Assembly (NCBI GenBank): GCA_910574345.1
Contig: CAJSZV010000004.1
Coordinates: forward strand, 1-64,000
Direction: 5' to 3'
Source: Clostridiaceae bacterium
Lineage (GTDB): Bacteria > Bacillota > Clostridia > Lachnospirales > Lachnospiraceae
Length of the DNA stretch: 64,000 nucleotides
The notes under the pieces are model-generated. The model saw nothing but the letters and a program-made list of their open reading frames with translations, had not been told where the DNA came from and searched no databases. A program made the position numbers and the translations under genes. This document shows, one piece after another, positions 1 to 9,179 of this stretch. Each line of letters starts with the position of its first letter. Position 1 is the stretch's first letter.

Positions 1-20
1 TATCTGTATCATAGTCCACC

Positions 21-68
21 TCTGCTTTAGTATATAATGAAAATCCCCATTCATTATAGCAGATTTTT
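21..68 (+). terminator. Rho-independent terminator of a gene left of the window
   Basis: A 9-bp perfect stem (33-41 with 50-58, TATAATGAA/TTCATTATA) has an 8-base loop. It is extended by TCTGC/GCAGA across a small bulge and followed by five T's at 64-68. It most likely ends transcription entering from the left, which isolates nadE. Confidence 0.5.
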
Positions 69-113
69 CAGGACTTAGCTAAAAGACTTATTGAAGCTTT
101 CTCATGAAATCTC

Positions 114-142
114 TTGCTTTTCCCTCCGTATGGGGATACAAT
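114..142 (+). promoter_or_regulatory. Candidate promoter of nadE
   Basis: TTGCTT (114-119), a 17-base spacer and TACAAT (137-142) fit a sigma-A promoter about 75 bases upstream of the nadE start. Assigned by eye only. Confidence 0.4.
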
Positions 143-216
143 ACACGTAATTGTATATGATAAACATGAAAAAGTAAACGCCTATTTTCCATAACAGACA
201 AAGGAGAGCCTTCCAT

Positions 217-2139
217 ATGAATCAAGGATTTATACGGGTTGCCGCTGCAACCCCCAAGATTAAAGTAGCTGACCCGGAATACAATGCAGGAGAAATCTTA
301 AAACTCATGTCCCAGGGGGCGGCTGATCATACAAAGGTCATGGTATTCCCCGAACTTTCTATAACCGGTTATACCTGCGGCGACTTGTTTTTACAGAACA
401 GCCTCATTGCCGGCGCGAAAGAACAGCTTAAGGTGATACTGGAACAGTCCAGGGATTATGATATGATATCGTTTGTGGGCCTTCCGTGGCAGCACAGGGG
501 AAAGCTCTACAATACTGCCGCTGTAATCTGCAGGGGAGAGCTGTTAGGACTTGTACCAAAAACCCATATCCCCAACTATTCCGAATTTTACGAGCTTCGG
601 CATTTTACTCCGGGCCGGCAGACGGTAACCCTGATTGACTGGGAGGGGAAACTGATTCCTATGGGAACGAACCTTTTGTTTGCCTGCACTACCATACCGG
701 ATCTGATTCTGGCAGCGGAGATCTGCGAGGATGTATGGGCGTGCTGTCCCCCCAGTATCAGTCATGCATGTGCAGGCGCCACGGTTATCGCCAACTGTTC
801 CGCCAGTGATGAGACTGTGGGGAAAGACAGCTATCGGGATTCTCTGATCTGCGGCCAGTCCGCCCGCCTGGTGTGCGGCTATATCTACGCCAATGCAGGA
901 GAGGGCGAGTCGACCCAGGATTTGGTGTTCGGAGGCCACAATATAATTGCGGAAAACGGAACCAGACTTTCCGTGAGCAGACGGTTCGGCCACGAGACCA
1001 TTTACGCGGATATGGACCTGGAGAGGCTTGCAGGTGAACGGCGCCGCATGACCACATACCCGGCCCGCGCCATGATTTCCCCTGTCTCCTATACATCGGT
1101 GGAGTTTTCTCTCAATCGGGAACCTCTTAAATTGCGCCGCTTCATTGATCCCGCCCCCTTCGTTCCCAGGGATTCTGGAGAACGAAACAGGCGGTGCGAG
1201 GAGATCTTATCCATACAGGCCATGGGTCTGAAAAAGCGTCTGGAACATACGGGAATCACCCATGCTGTACTTGGCATCTCCGGCGGCCTTGACTCCACTC
1301 TGGCACTTCTGGTGACTGCCAGAGCTTTCGACATGCTTAGGATACCAAGAGATCATATTCTTGCCATTACCATGCCCTGTTTCGGAACCACGGACAGGAC
1401 TTACCATAACGCCTGCATTATGACTGAGAGGCTGGGAGCTAAGCTGCGGGAGATTGATATCAAAGAATCCGTGCTCAGCCATTTTAGAGATATCGGCCAT
1501 GACCCTGACAACCGGGATGTGACCTATGAAAACAGCCAGGCAAGGGAGAGAACCCAGATTCTTATGGACGCGGCCAATCAGGTAAACGGTCTGGTCATCG
1601 GAACGGGAGACATGTCGGAACTGGCATTGGGATGGGCCACTTACAACGGAGACCACATGTCCATGTACGGGGTCAATGTGTCTGTGCCAAAGACCCTGGT
1701 GCGCCACCTTGTCCGCTATTATGCCGATACATGCAGGGAGGACGAACTGAAAGCCGTTCTTCTGGACGTGCTTGATACTCCGGTAAGTCCGGAGCTTCTG
1801 CCGCCGGACGGCGGAGTCATCTCCCAGAAGACGGAGGACCTGGTAGGTCCCTATGAACTTCACGATTTCTTCCTCTATTACATTTTGCGCTTCGGCTACA
1901 GCCCTGCTAAAATTTACCGGATGGCAAACCATGCTTTTGGAGAAGAATATGAGAAAGAAACCATCCTCAAATGGCTGAAGGTGTTTTACCACCGCTTCTT
2001 CACCCAGCAGTTTAAGCGTTCCTGCCTTCCTGACGGCCCCAAAGTAGGATCTGTGGCGGTTTCTCCAAGAGGCGACTTGAGAATGCCAAGCGATGCCTCA
2101 AGCCGTCTGTGGCTTAAGGAACTGGAGGAGCTGTCATGA
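217..2139 (+). CDS. nadE: Glutamine-dependent NAD(+) synthetase
   Basis: The enzyme makes NAD from deamido-NAD, ATP and glutamine, the last step of NAD synthesis in the cytoplasm. At 640 aa it has the usual two-domain length. The N-terminal nitrilase-like glutaminase (about residues 1-280) shows the Glu of FPELSITGY, Lys in VPKTHIPNYSEF and Cys in AAEICEDVW, giving the E-K-C triad. The C-terminal synthetase has the ATP loop GISGGLDSTLALL (about 350) and the GTGDMSELALGWATYNGD segment. The ATG follows AAGGAGAG at good spacing. Its stop overlaps the next start (ATGA), so the two genes are translationally coupled. Confidence 0.95.
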   Translation: MNQGFIRVAAATPKIKVADPEYNAGEILKLMSQGAADHTKVMVFPELSITGYTCGDLFLQNSLIAGAKEQLKVILEQSRDYDMISFVGLPWQHRGKLYNTAAVICRGELLGLVPKTHIPNYSEFYELRHFTPGRQTVTLIDWEGKLIPMGTNLLFACTTIPDLILAAEICEDVWACCPPSISHACAGATVIANCSASDETVGKDSYRDSLICGQSARLVCGYIYANAGEGESTQDLVFGGHNIIAENGTRLSVSRRFGHETIYADMDLERLAGERRRMTTYPARAMISPVSYTSVEFSLNREPLKLRRFIDPAPFVPRDSGERNRRCEEILSIQAMGLKKRLEHTGITHAVLGISGGLDSTLALLVTARAFDMLRIPRDHILAITMPCFGTTDRTYHNACIMTERLGAKLREIDIKESVLSHFRDIGHDPDNRDVTYENSQARERTQILMDAANQVNGLVIGTGDMSELALGWATYNGDHMSMYGVNVSVPKTLVRHLVRYYADTCREDELKAVLLDVLDTPVSPELLPPDGGVISQKTEDLVGPYELHDFFLYYILRFGYSPAKIYRMANHAFGEEYEKETILKWLKVFYHRFFTQQFKRSCLPDGPKVGSVAVSPRGDLRMPSDASSRLWLKELEELS

Positions 2140-2924
2140 TTACCAGCGCTTCCAATTCCAGAGTAAAGCATATTGCGGCTCTGGGGAAAAAAGCCAGATA
2201 CAGAAAAGAGACCGGCCTTTTCCTTGTGGAGGGCCCTAAAATGGCGGCGGAACTGCCAAAAGACAGGGTGGAAGAGGTCTATGTCACTGAAAAGTTTTTA
2301 AAAGATCCTGCGAACCAAAAGGTCCTGGCCTCTGTTGATCACATAGAGACCGTGACGGAAGAAGTGCTGAAAGCCATGTCTGACACCCAGACCCCTCAGG
2401 GAGTACTGGCGGTGGTCAGACAGCACAGGTATTCCATGGCTGACTTAAAATCCCCTGCCGCCCCGGCCCTTTTTATGGTCCTGGAGACCATCCAGGACCC
2501 CGGCAATCTGGGAACAATCTTAAGGGCAGGGGAAGGCGCGGGGATCACCGGAATCATTATGGACCAAAACACAGCTGATATCTACAACCCCAAAGTGATT
2601 CGGTCCACCATGGGTTCGGTCTTCCGCGTTCCCTTTCTCTACACCCATGATCTGCACGGGACACTGAAAGACTTAAAGAAACAAGGCCTCCGCCTCTATG
2701 CCGCCCACCTGGAGGGAAAGACAGACTACGACCAGGAAGACTACACAAAAGACACGGCATTCCTCATCGGCAATGAAGCCAGGGGACTGACGGTTGGGAC
2801 GGCCGCCTTAACGGACACCTATATCAAAATCCCCATGTCCGGCCAGGTGGAATCCCTCAACGCCGCCATAGCCTCCTCCCTCCTCATGTACGAAGCCGCC
2901 CGACAACGCCGTAGAAAGACATAA
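2136..2924 (+). CDS. TrmH/SpoU-family RNA 2'-O-methyltransferase
   Basis: A predicted SAM-dependent ribose methylase of tRNA or rRNA with the trefoil-knot SPOUT fold. The N-terminal substrate-binding part (about residues 1-95) is followed by the three SpoU motifs: the NLGTILRAGEGAG region, GNEARGL near 213, and IPMSGQVESLNAAIASS near 230. The length of 262 aa is normal for the RlmB/TsnR-like group. It overlaps nadE by four bases. The exact target nucleotide cannot be read from sequence, so no symbol is given. Confidence 0.9.
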   Translation: MITSASNSRVKHIAALGKKARYRKETGLFLVEGPKMAAELPKDRVEEVYVTEKFLKDPANQKVLASVDHIETVTEEVLKAMSDTQTPQGVLAVVRQHRYSMADLKSPAAPALFMVLETIQDPGNLGTILRAGEGAGITGIIMDQNTADIYNPKVIRSTMGSVFRVPFLYTHDLHGTLKDLKKQGLRLYAAHLEGKTDYDQEDYTKDTAFLIGNEARGLTVGTAALTDTYIKIPMSGQVESLNAAIASSLLMYEAARQRRRKT

Positions 2925-2967
2925 AGCCCCATATGAAAATCTTAATACTCTTTTCATAAACCGGCAG

Positions 2968-2996
2968 TTGAACAAATCACAAATTTTGAGTATAAT
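2968..2996 (+). promoter_or_regulatory. Promoter of the nfeD-SPFH pair
   Basis: TTGAAC (2968-2973), a 17-base spacer and a perfect TATAAT (2991-2996) lie 50 bases before the NfeD start, in the 121-base gap after the methylase gene. Confidence 0.65.
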
Positions 2997-3045
2997 AGAC
3001 ATAACCGGAACATAAAGTTTCACACAGGAGAAAAGGAGGGATCAT

Positions 3046-3486
3046 ATGGAATCTGCATACTGGCTTATAGCGTTCGTTGTTTTGGCGGGAATTGAGGCGG
3101 CTACCATGGCGCTCACTACCGTATGGTTTGCCGGCGGTGCTATAGCGGCGTTTTTTGTGTCACAGGCAGGGGCCGGCGTCAATGCTCAGCTGACGGTGTT
3201 TGTTGTGGTCTCTTTTATCCTTTTATTTTTCACCAGGCCATGGGCCCTGCGTCATGTGAACCGCCATGCGGTGAAGACCAACGCTGACAGCCTTGTGGGA
3301 AGGCAGGCAAGAGTCACGGCGGAGGTGAATAATACGCTGGGGACCGGATGCGCTGTGGTGAACGGGCAGGAGTGGACAGCAAGGGCGGAGAAAGATGAGG
3401 ACATCTATCCTCCGGACACAGTAGTGGAGATCAGCGCCATACAGGGAGTGAAACTCATCGTTAAGAGATTACAGGAGGAACAATAA
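3046..3486 (+). CDS. NfeD-like membrane protein
   Basis: A 146-aa short NfeD protein. It has two or three hydrophobic segments between about residues 5 and 75, then a soluble OB-fold-like tail starting at DSLVGRQARVTAEV. Short NfeD proteins are regularly encoded beside SPFH/stomatin genes and are thought to work with them in membrane microdomain organisation. That pairing is seen here, with the SPFH gene starting two bases after this stop. AAGGAGG precedes the ATG. The biochemical role is unproven for the family. Confidence 0.85.
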   Translation: MESAYWLIAFVVLAGIEAATMALTTVWFAGGAIAAFFVSQAGAGVNAQLTVFVVVSFILLFFTRPWALRHVNRHAVKTNADSLVGRQARVTAEVNNTLGTGCAVVNGQEWTARAEKDEDIYPPDTVVEISAIQGVKLIVKRLQEEQ

Positions 3487-3487
3487 T

Positions 3488-4429
3488 ATGAACGGATTTG
3501 GATTTTTAATGGGATTTACGGGATTTATCATTTTGATGATCATTCTTTTGATTATCTTGTCTTCCTGTGTGAAGATCGTTCCCCAGGCTCAGGCCATGGT
3601 GGTGGAGCGTCTGGGCGCTTACAGGGAGACCTGGTCCGTAGGGCTTCATGTGAAGGCTCCCTTTATTGACAGGGTGGCAAAGCGGGTGATTCTGAAAGAA
3701 CAGGTGGTGGATTTTGCGCCTCAGCCGGTTATCACCAAAGATAACGTAACCATGCGCATTGATACAGTGGTGTTTTTCCAGATTACAGACCCGAAGCTGT
3801 TCACCTACGGTGTGGAGAATCCCATTATGGCTATCGAGAATCTGACAGCCACCACTCTGCGCAACATTATCGGCGACTTGGAACTGGACCAGACTCTGAC
3901 TTCCAGAGAGACCATTAACACCAAGATGAGGGCTTCCCTGGATGTGGCCACAGACCCCTGGGGCATTAAGGTGAACCGGGTGGAACTTAAGAATATTATT
4001 CCGCCTGCCGCCATTCAGGATGCTATGGAGAAGCAGATGAAGGCAGAGCGCGAACGGCGCGAGGCCATTCTTCGGGCGGAAGGAGAAAAGAAGTCCACCA
4101 TTCTGGTGGCGGAAGGCAAGAAGGAGTCCGTGATTCTGGATGCAGAGGCGGATAAGCAGTCTGCCATTCTCAGAGCGGAAGCGGAGAAGGAAAAGAGAAT
4201 CAAGGAAGCAGAAGGCCAGGCCGAGGCTATCTTAAAGATTCAGCAGGCTACGGCGGAAGGCATTCGATATATTAAGGAAGCCGGCGCTGACGATGCAGTG
4301 CTTCAGCTCAAAGGGCTGGAAGCATTTGCCAAGGCAGCGGATGGCAAAGCCACCAAGATCATCATCCCGTCGGAACTTCAGGGTCTGGCAGGACTGGTAA
4401 CATCTGTGAAGGAACTTGCAAAGGATTAA
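3488..4429 (+). CDS. SPFH/band 7 (paraslipin-type) membrane protein
   Basis: The 313-aa protein has one N-terminal membrane segment (about residues 5-27) and then the SPFH domain, recognised by VPQAQAMVVERLGAYRETW and NVTMRIDTVVFFQITDP. A long charged coiled coil of Lys/Glu/Ala-rich repeats (about 175-250) follows. The family forms oligomeric scaffolds in the membrane, often linked with FtsH-type proteolysis. The gene forms a two-gene unit with the NfeD gene and is closed by a strong terminator. Confidence 0.9.
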   Translation: MNGFGFLMGFTGFIILMIILLIILSSCVKIVPQAQAMVVERLGAYRETWSVGLHVKAPFIDRVAKRVILKEQVVDFAPQPVITKDNVTMRIDTVVFFQITDPKLFTYGVENPIMAIENLTATTLRNIIGDLELDQTLTSRETINTKMRASLDVATDPWGIKVNRVELKNIIPPAAIQDAMEKQMKAERERREAILRAEGEKKSTILVAEGKKESVILDAEADKQSAILRAEAEKEKRIKEAEGQAEAILKIQQATAEGIRYIKEAGADDAVLQLKGLEAFAKAADGKATKIIIPSELQGLAGLVTSVKELAKD

Positions 4430-4435
4430 GGGAGA

Positions 4436-4457
4436 GGCGCCTGATCAGGCGCCTTTT
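4436..4457 (+). terminator. Terminator after the SPFH gene
   Basis: A perfect 18-base palindrome (GGCGCC TGATCA GGCGCC, 4436-4453) is followed by TTTT. It separates the SPFH gene from the patatin gene. Confidence 0.75.
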
Positions 4458-4497
4458 CAGGCTTTTTAGAATCTTTCATTCAGGAGGAAGAGACGTC

Positions 4498-5634
4498 TTG
4501 GAACTGAAGCTTGACCTGACGAAAGAGTATGGCCTGGTGCTGGAAGGCGGAGGCGCCAAGGGTTCTTATCAGATCGGAGCATGGAAGGCTCTTCGGGAAG
4601 CCAAAGTTCGTATCAAAGGCATCTCCGGCGCTTCTGTGGGAGCCCTCAACGGCGCCATGATTGCCATGGACGATCTGGCCACAGCAGAGTATATATGGGA
4701 TCACATCAGTTATTCCAGAGTGATGGATGTTGACGATACGGTTATGGAGCATGTGCAGAGACGGGAATTTAAGTCCGCCGGCATGACTCTGCTGGCAGCC
4801 GAGGCCAAAAAGGTACTGAAGGAAAAGGGATTGGATATTACTCCTTTAAGAGAACTTATCGAATCCACCATTGACGAGGAAAAGATACGCACGTCCGGCA
4901 GGGAACTGTATATCACAGCCTATTCCGTCAGTGACAGATGTCTTCTTACTATGGATGTCAGGGATATCAGAGAGGGAGACATAGGGGATATGCTCATGGC
5001 AAGCGCATACCTTCCCCTGTTCAAATCGGAGAAGCTGGGAGGGAAAAGATACCTGGACGGAGGCGGCTGGGATAATGTTCCCATCAGCGCCCTGCTGGAC
5101 AGGGGATATGAGGATATTATCGTCCTTCGAATCTATGGTCTGGGTTTTGACTCGGAAAAAGTGACCAGGATTCCTGAGGGTGTCCATGTCTGCCATATCG
5201 CACCCCGTCAGAGTCTTGGAGGACTTTTAAAGTTTGACAAAAGGCAGGCTCATAAGAATATGAAGCTGGGATACTATGACGGTCTGCGGATGCTTTACGG
5301 ACTGAAAGGCCGATGGTATTATCTTGACGCGCCGGAACCGGAAGAATACTATATGAATCTGCTTGTGAAACAGACGGAGATCATAACTGGTCTGCTTCCC
5401 TGTGAACTCACAGCCGGTCAGGACAGGGAAAAGGGGGTATCAGGCCTTCGCTATTATACGGAGTTTCTCTATCCCAGGCTTGCCAAAAAGTGGAAGATGA
5501 AAGACGGCTGGGATTATAAGGATATGTATCTGGGAATCCTGGAGTACGCAGCCAGAAGGCGCAGGATCAACCGGTTTAAGGTCTACAGGGCCCATGAGCT
5601 TCTGGAGAAAATATGCTTGCATGATTATGTATAA
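4498..5634 (+). CDS. Patatin-like phospholipase
   Basis: A predicted serine lipid acyl hydrolase of 378 aa. All patatin landmarks are near the N-terminus: the oxyanion loop GGGAKGSYQIGAW (about residue 17), the nucleophile elbow GASVGALNGA (about 43) and the catalytic Asp in DGGGWDNVP (about 196). There is no signal peptide, so it is probably cytoplasmic or membrane-associated. The start is a TTG, chosen because AGGAGG lies 10 bases upstream and the reading frame opens directly into family-like sequence. The C-terminal 150 residues are less conserved. Substrate unknown. Confidence 0.85.
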   Translation: MELKLDLTKEYGLVLEGGGAKGSYQIGAWKALREAKVRIKGISGASVGALNGAMIAMDDLATAEYIWDHISYSRVMDVDDTVMEHVQRREFKSAGMTLLAAEAKKVLKEKGLDITPLRELIESTIDEEKIRTSGRELYITAYSVSDRCLLTMDVRDIREGDIGDMLMASAYLPLFKSEKLGGKRYLDGGGWDNVPISALLDRGYEDIIVLRIYGLGFDSEKVTRIPEGVHVCHIAPRQSLGGLLKFDKRQAHKNMKLGYYDGLRMLYGLKGRWYYLDAPEPEEYYMNLLVKQTEIITGLLPCELTAGQDREKGVSGLRYYTEFLYPRLAKKWKMKDGWDYKDMYLGILEYAARRRRINRFKVYRAHELLEKICLHDYV

Positions 5635-5645
5635 CACACTATAAT
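5617..5645 (+). promoter_or_regulatory. Promoter of argF
   Basis: TTGCAT (5617-5622), 17 bases, then a perfect TATAAT (5640-5645). The -35 lies inside the 3' end of the patatin gene and the -10 just after its stop, 39 bases before the argF ATG. Confidence 0.6.
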
Positions 5646-5683
5646 TCTGTATAAAAATACAAAAGTTGAAAGGGAGGCAGGAC

Positions 5684-6667
5684 ATGAATTTAAAGGGAAG
5701 AAGTTTTCTGACACTTAAGGATTACAGCCGGGAGGAGATAACGTATCTGCTGGATCTGGCGGCGGAATTAAAGGAAAAGAAGAAAAAGGGAATACATGTT
5801 GATATGCACAGAGGGAAGAATGTGGCTCTGATCTTTGAGAAAACCAGCACAAGAACCCGATGTTCTTTTGAGGTGGCGGCCCATGATCTGGGTATGGGAA
5901 CCACTTATCTGGAGCCAGCCAGCTCCCAGATCGGCAAGAAGGAGAGCATTGCGGACACGGCCAGAGTTCTTGGGCGCATGTATGAGGGAATTGAATACCG
6001 CGGATATGGCCAGGAGATTGTGGAAGAGCTGGCAAAATATGCCGGCGTGCCGGTGTGGAACGGCCTGACCAATGAATACCATCCCACCCAGATGCTGGCG
6101 GATCTGCTGACCATAAGGGAGCATTTCGGAACGTTGGAAGGGATAAAGCTGGTATATATGGGAGACGCCAGGTATAATATGGGCAACTCCCTGATGGTAG
6201 CCTGTGCCAAGATGGGCCTCGATTTTACGGCCTGCGCTCCCAAGGCATATTTCCCCTGCGAGGAGCTGGTAGAACAGTGCAGGGAATACGGGGCGCAGTC
6301 AGGTTCTTCCATCACATTGACGGAGGATGTGGCAGAGGGGACCAAAGGGGCTCATGTGATCTACACCGATGTGTGGGTTTCTATGGGAGAGCCGGATGAA
6401 GTGTGGGAAGAGAGAATCCGGGAGCTGACTCCCTACAAGGTAACGAAAGAAGTCATGGAGAATGCAGGGCCCCAGGCTATTTTTCTTCACTGCCTTCCGG
6501 CGTTCCACGACTTAAAGACAAAGATCGGGAAGGAAATGGGGGCCCGGTTTGCAATCAAAGATATGGAAGTGACAGACGAGGTTTTTGAATCTGCTCAGTC
6601 AAAGGTATTTGATGAGGCGGAGAACCGCATGCACACCATCAAGGCGGTCATGGCTGCCACATTGTGA
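5684..6667 (+). CDS. argF: Ornithine carbamoyltransferase
   Basis: It joins carbamoyl phosphate and ornithine to give citrulline, either for arginine synthesis or reversed in the deiminase pathway. The carbamoyl phosphate loop is STRTRCSF (about residue 50) and the ornithine loop ends in HCLPAFHD (about 266). The carbamoyl phosphate-binding HPTQ motif is also present (about 129). Length is 327 aa from the ATG at 5684, preferred over an upstream in-frame TTG because GGGAGG sits correctly before it. No other arginine gene is adjacent, so direction of use cannot be inferred. Confidence 0.95.
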   Translation: MNLKGRSFLTLKDYSREEITYLLDLAAELKEKKKKGIHVDMHRGKNVALIFEKTSTRTRCSFEVAAHDLGMGTTYLEPASSQIGKKESIADTARVLGRMYEGIEYRGYGQEIVEELAKYAGVPVWNGLTNEYHPTQMLADLLTIREHFGTLEGIKLVYMGDARYNMGNSLMVACAKMGLDFTACAPKAYFPCEELVEQCREYGAQSGSSITLTEDVAEGTKGAHVIYTDVWVSMGEPDEVWEERIRELTPYKVTKEVMENAGPQAIFLHCLPAFHDLKTKIGKEMGARFAIKDMEVTDEVFESAQSKVFDEAENRMHTIKAVMAATL

Positions 6668-6695
6668 CAGTACGGGAATCCAGAGAGGAGGAAAT

Positions 6696-7007
6696 ATGAG
6701 ATACGGGCAGCAGGGGAGAAGGAGAAGCCCCAGAAATACCACATTGATACTGGACTGGCTGCATATTGTCATAGGCGTCTGTGTTGTGGTGATGGCGGTG
6801 ATCGCATTTATTAATCCGGAAAATAATATGATTCTGTTTCCGTTCATTTTTTTTCTGGCTGCCGTGCTGAACATCGTTAACGGCGTTTACCGATACAGGC
6901 AGAGCGGACGCAATAAAAAGAAAAAGTTCTTAAGCGCAGGACTTCTCTTGGCTGCGGTGTTTCTTCTGGCGGTGACGGTAATCAGCGCCATCAGTATCTG
7001 GAGGTAG
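6696..7007 (+). CDS. Small membrane protein, function unknown
   Basis: A 103-aa protein with a basic N-terminus (about 15 residues) and three predicted hydrophobic segments (about residues 20-40, 44-62 and 78-101). It looks like the family of small uncharacterised membrane proteins common in Lachnospiraceae. The ATG at 6696 follows GAGAGGAGGAAAT, a better start than the more upstream in-frame codon lying inside argF. It ends three bases before birA, so the two are probably cotranscribed. Confidence 0.7.
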   Translation: MRYGQQGRRRSPRNTTLILDWLHIVIGVCVVVMAVIAFINPENNMILFPFIFFLAAVLNIVNGVYRYRQSGRNKKKKFLSAGLLLAAVFLLAVTVISAISIWR

Positions 7008-7010
7008 TAT

Positions 7011-7991
7011 ATGAAGGCGGAGATTATCAGGCTCCTGAAAGAATGTGACGGCTATCTGTCCGGTCAGGAACTGTGTGAGAGACTTGGGGTGTCCAGAACC
7101 GCTGTGTGGAAAGTGATCAAACAGCTTGAGAAGGAAGGATACGAGATTGAGGCAGTGAGAAACCGGGGATATCGTCTGATAGAAGGCGGTGACGTGATGA
7201 CAGAGGCGGAGATAAAAAGCTGTCTGGATAAGGGATTCATGGACTGGAACGTAGTCTGTTATGAGGAGACGGATTCCACCAATATCAGAGCCAAGCACCT
7301 GGCTGAGGAAGGTGCCGGGGAGGGAACTCTTGTAGTGGCGGAGCGGCAGAATGCGGGGAAGGGAAGGAGAGGCAGGGGCTGGGTGTCCCCTTGTGGAACA
7401 GGTATCTGGATGAGCCTGATCTTAAGACCGGATATTGCCCCCTCCCAGGCTTCCATGGTCACCCTGGTGGCTGCCCTTGGCGTTTCCCAGGGGATCCTTC
7501 GCTCAACGGGAATAAAGACAGAGATAAAATGGCCCAATGACATTGTGCTGAACGGGAAAAAGATTTGCGGAATCCTGACAGAGATGTCAACGGAGCTGGA
7601 AACCATCCAATATGTGGTGGTGGGAATCGGAATCAATGTAAACATCAAAGAATTTCCGGAGGAACTGTCCTCATCGGCCACCTCCCTTTTTCTGGAGACA
7701 AAAGGGACGCACAAGAGGGCTCCTGTCATCGGCGCCGTGGCGGCGGCTTTTGAGAGTTACTATAAGAATTTTCTTAAGACCGGAGACTTGTCCCTCCTTA
7801 AGCAGGAATACGAGAGCCGCCTGGCCAACAGGAACCGCTCTGTGACCGTTCTTTCCCCCACAGAACCTTTTGAGGGAATCTGCCGGGGAATTGACGACCA
7901 GGGAGAACTGCTTGTGGAGAGGGAAAGCGGAGAACTATGCCATGTCCTTTCCGGTGAGGTGTCGGTTCGGGGGCTCTATGGATATGTGTGA
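7011..7991 (+). CDS. birA: Bifunctional biotin ligase and biotin repressor
   Basis: It activates biotin to biotinyl-AMP and attaches it to acceptor proteins such as acyl-CoA carboxylases. With the effector bound, it can repress biotin genes. The N-terminal winged helix (about residues 1-60, LCERLGVSRTAVWKVIKQLE) is followed by the ligase domain, with the GKGRRGRGWVSP adenylate loop near 117 and KWPNDI near 170. A small C-terminal SH3-like domain ends the 326-aa protein. The DNA-binding domain makes this the group II, regulatory type. No biotin synthesis gene lies nearby. Confidence 0.93.
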   Translation: MKAEIIRLLKECDGYLSGQELCERLGVSRTAVWKVIKQLEKEGYEIEAVRNRGYRLIEGGDVMTEAEIKSCLDKGFMDWNVVCYEETDSTNIRAKHLAEEGAGEGTLVVAERQNAGKGRRGRGWVSPCGTGIWMSLILRPDIAPSQASMVTLVAALGVSQGILRSTGIKTEIKWPNDIVLNGKKICGILTEMSTELETIQYVVVGIGINVNIKEFPEELSSSATSLFLETKGTHKRAPVIGAVAAAFESYYKNFLKTGDLSLLKQEYESRLANRNRSVTVLSPTEPFEGICRGIDDQGELLVERESGELCHVLSGEVSVRGLYGYV

Positions 7992-8053
7992 GATGGTTGT
8001 GATGTGCCGGTCATGGGATCGGCACTTTCTGCAGAGCAGGGGAGAGAACAGGT

Positions 8054-9163
8054 ATGGAACAATGGTATGAAGGGCTGCAGATTCTGGAACATGAATCGCA
8101 GCCGTTAACCCCTATGGAACGGTTGAAAGCCATAAATGGCCCTTTGCTTTCCTGGTATAAAGGACATGCCCGCATGCTGCCCTGGAGGGAGAGACCGGAG
8201 CCTTACCGAGTATGGATATCAGAGATTATGCTGCAGCAGACCAGAGTGGAGGCGGTGAAACCTTATTTTGCCCGGTTTATGGAGGTCTTTCCCGACGTGA
8301 AAGCACTGGCGGAAGCAGATGATGAACGGCTTTTGAAGGTATGGGAAGGGCTGGGCTATTATAACCGGGCGAGAAATCTTAAGAAGGCAGCCGGAATTAT
8401 GGCGGAGTCCTATGGAGGCCAGCTTCCTCCTTCTTACGAAGAGCTTATGAAGCTTCCGGGAATCGGCAGTTACACGGCAGGAGCCATCGCCTCCATTGCC
8501 TACGGCATCCGGGTGCCGGCTGTGGACGGCAATGTTCTGCGTGTCATCTCCCGGATACTGGCAAGCAGGGAGGATATCCTGAAAGCTTCCGTGAAGAAAA
8601 AGACAGAAAAAGATTTGATGGAAACCATGCCAGAGGACAGAGCCGGCGAATTTAATCAGGGCCTTATGGAAATCGGAGCCATGGTGTGCGTTCCAAATGG
8701 TCAGCCAAGGTGCGGCCAATGCCCTTTTTCTTCTCTGTGTCTGGCAAGAAAGCATGGACTTTTGGACTCCATTCCCTATAAAGCGCAAAAAAAGCCCCGC
8801 CGTGTGGAGGAGCGGACAGTACTGCTTTTGGAATATGACCATGAGATCGCCATTGAGAAAAGGCCGGATAAGGGGCTTTTGGCTTCTCTGTACCAATTTC
8901 CCAATCTGGAAGGCCATGCAGATTCCCATACTGTCTGCCGCATCTTAAGGGAACAGGGGGCGGAGATAGCAAAGATCGAGACGGCGGGAGAGGCAAAACA
9001 TATTTTCAGTCACGTGGAATGGCATATGAAGGGTTACCGCATTTTATTAAAAGGAAAGATGCCGGAAGGGTATTATTTTGTGGACAGACAGGAAATCCGG
9101 ACAAAATATCCCCTCCCCAACGCATTTTCGGCGTATATAAAAGTATTAAATGGAGAATCATAA
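8054..9163 (+). CDS. mutY: A/G-specific adenine DNA glycosylase
   Basis: It removes adenine mispaired with 8-oxoguanine. The catalytic Glu is in SEIMLQQTRV (about residue 57), the helix-hairpin-helix is LPGIGSYTAGAIA (about 134) and the catalytic Asp is in VDGNVLRV. The 4Fe-4S loop follows the C-x6-C-x2-C-x5-C pattern starting at CVPNGQPRC. A C-terminal NUDIX-like domain recognises 8-oxoG. At 369 aa the length is normal. The last 14 codons run past the region where the next gene's ribosome binding site begins. Confidence 0.93.
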   Translation: MEQWYEGLQILEHESQPLTPMERLKAINGPLLSWYKGHARMLPWRERPEPYRVWISEIMLQQTRVEAVKPYFARFMEVFPDVKALAEADDERLLKVWEGLGYYNRARNLKKAAGIMAESYGGQLPPSYEELMKLPGIGSYTAGAIASIAYGIRVPAVDGNVLRVISRILASREDILKASVKKKTEKDLMETMPEDRAGEFNQGLMEIGAMVCVPNGQPRCGQCPFSSLCLARKHGLLDSIPYKAQKKPRRVEERTVLLLEYDHEIAIEKRPDKGLLASLYQFPNLEGHADSHTVCRILREQGAEIAKIETAGEAKHIFSHVEWHMKGYRILLKGKMPEGYYFVDRQEIRTKYPLPNAFSAYIKVLNGES

Positions 9164-9179
9164 ACTTGGAGGAAAGCCT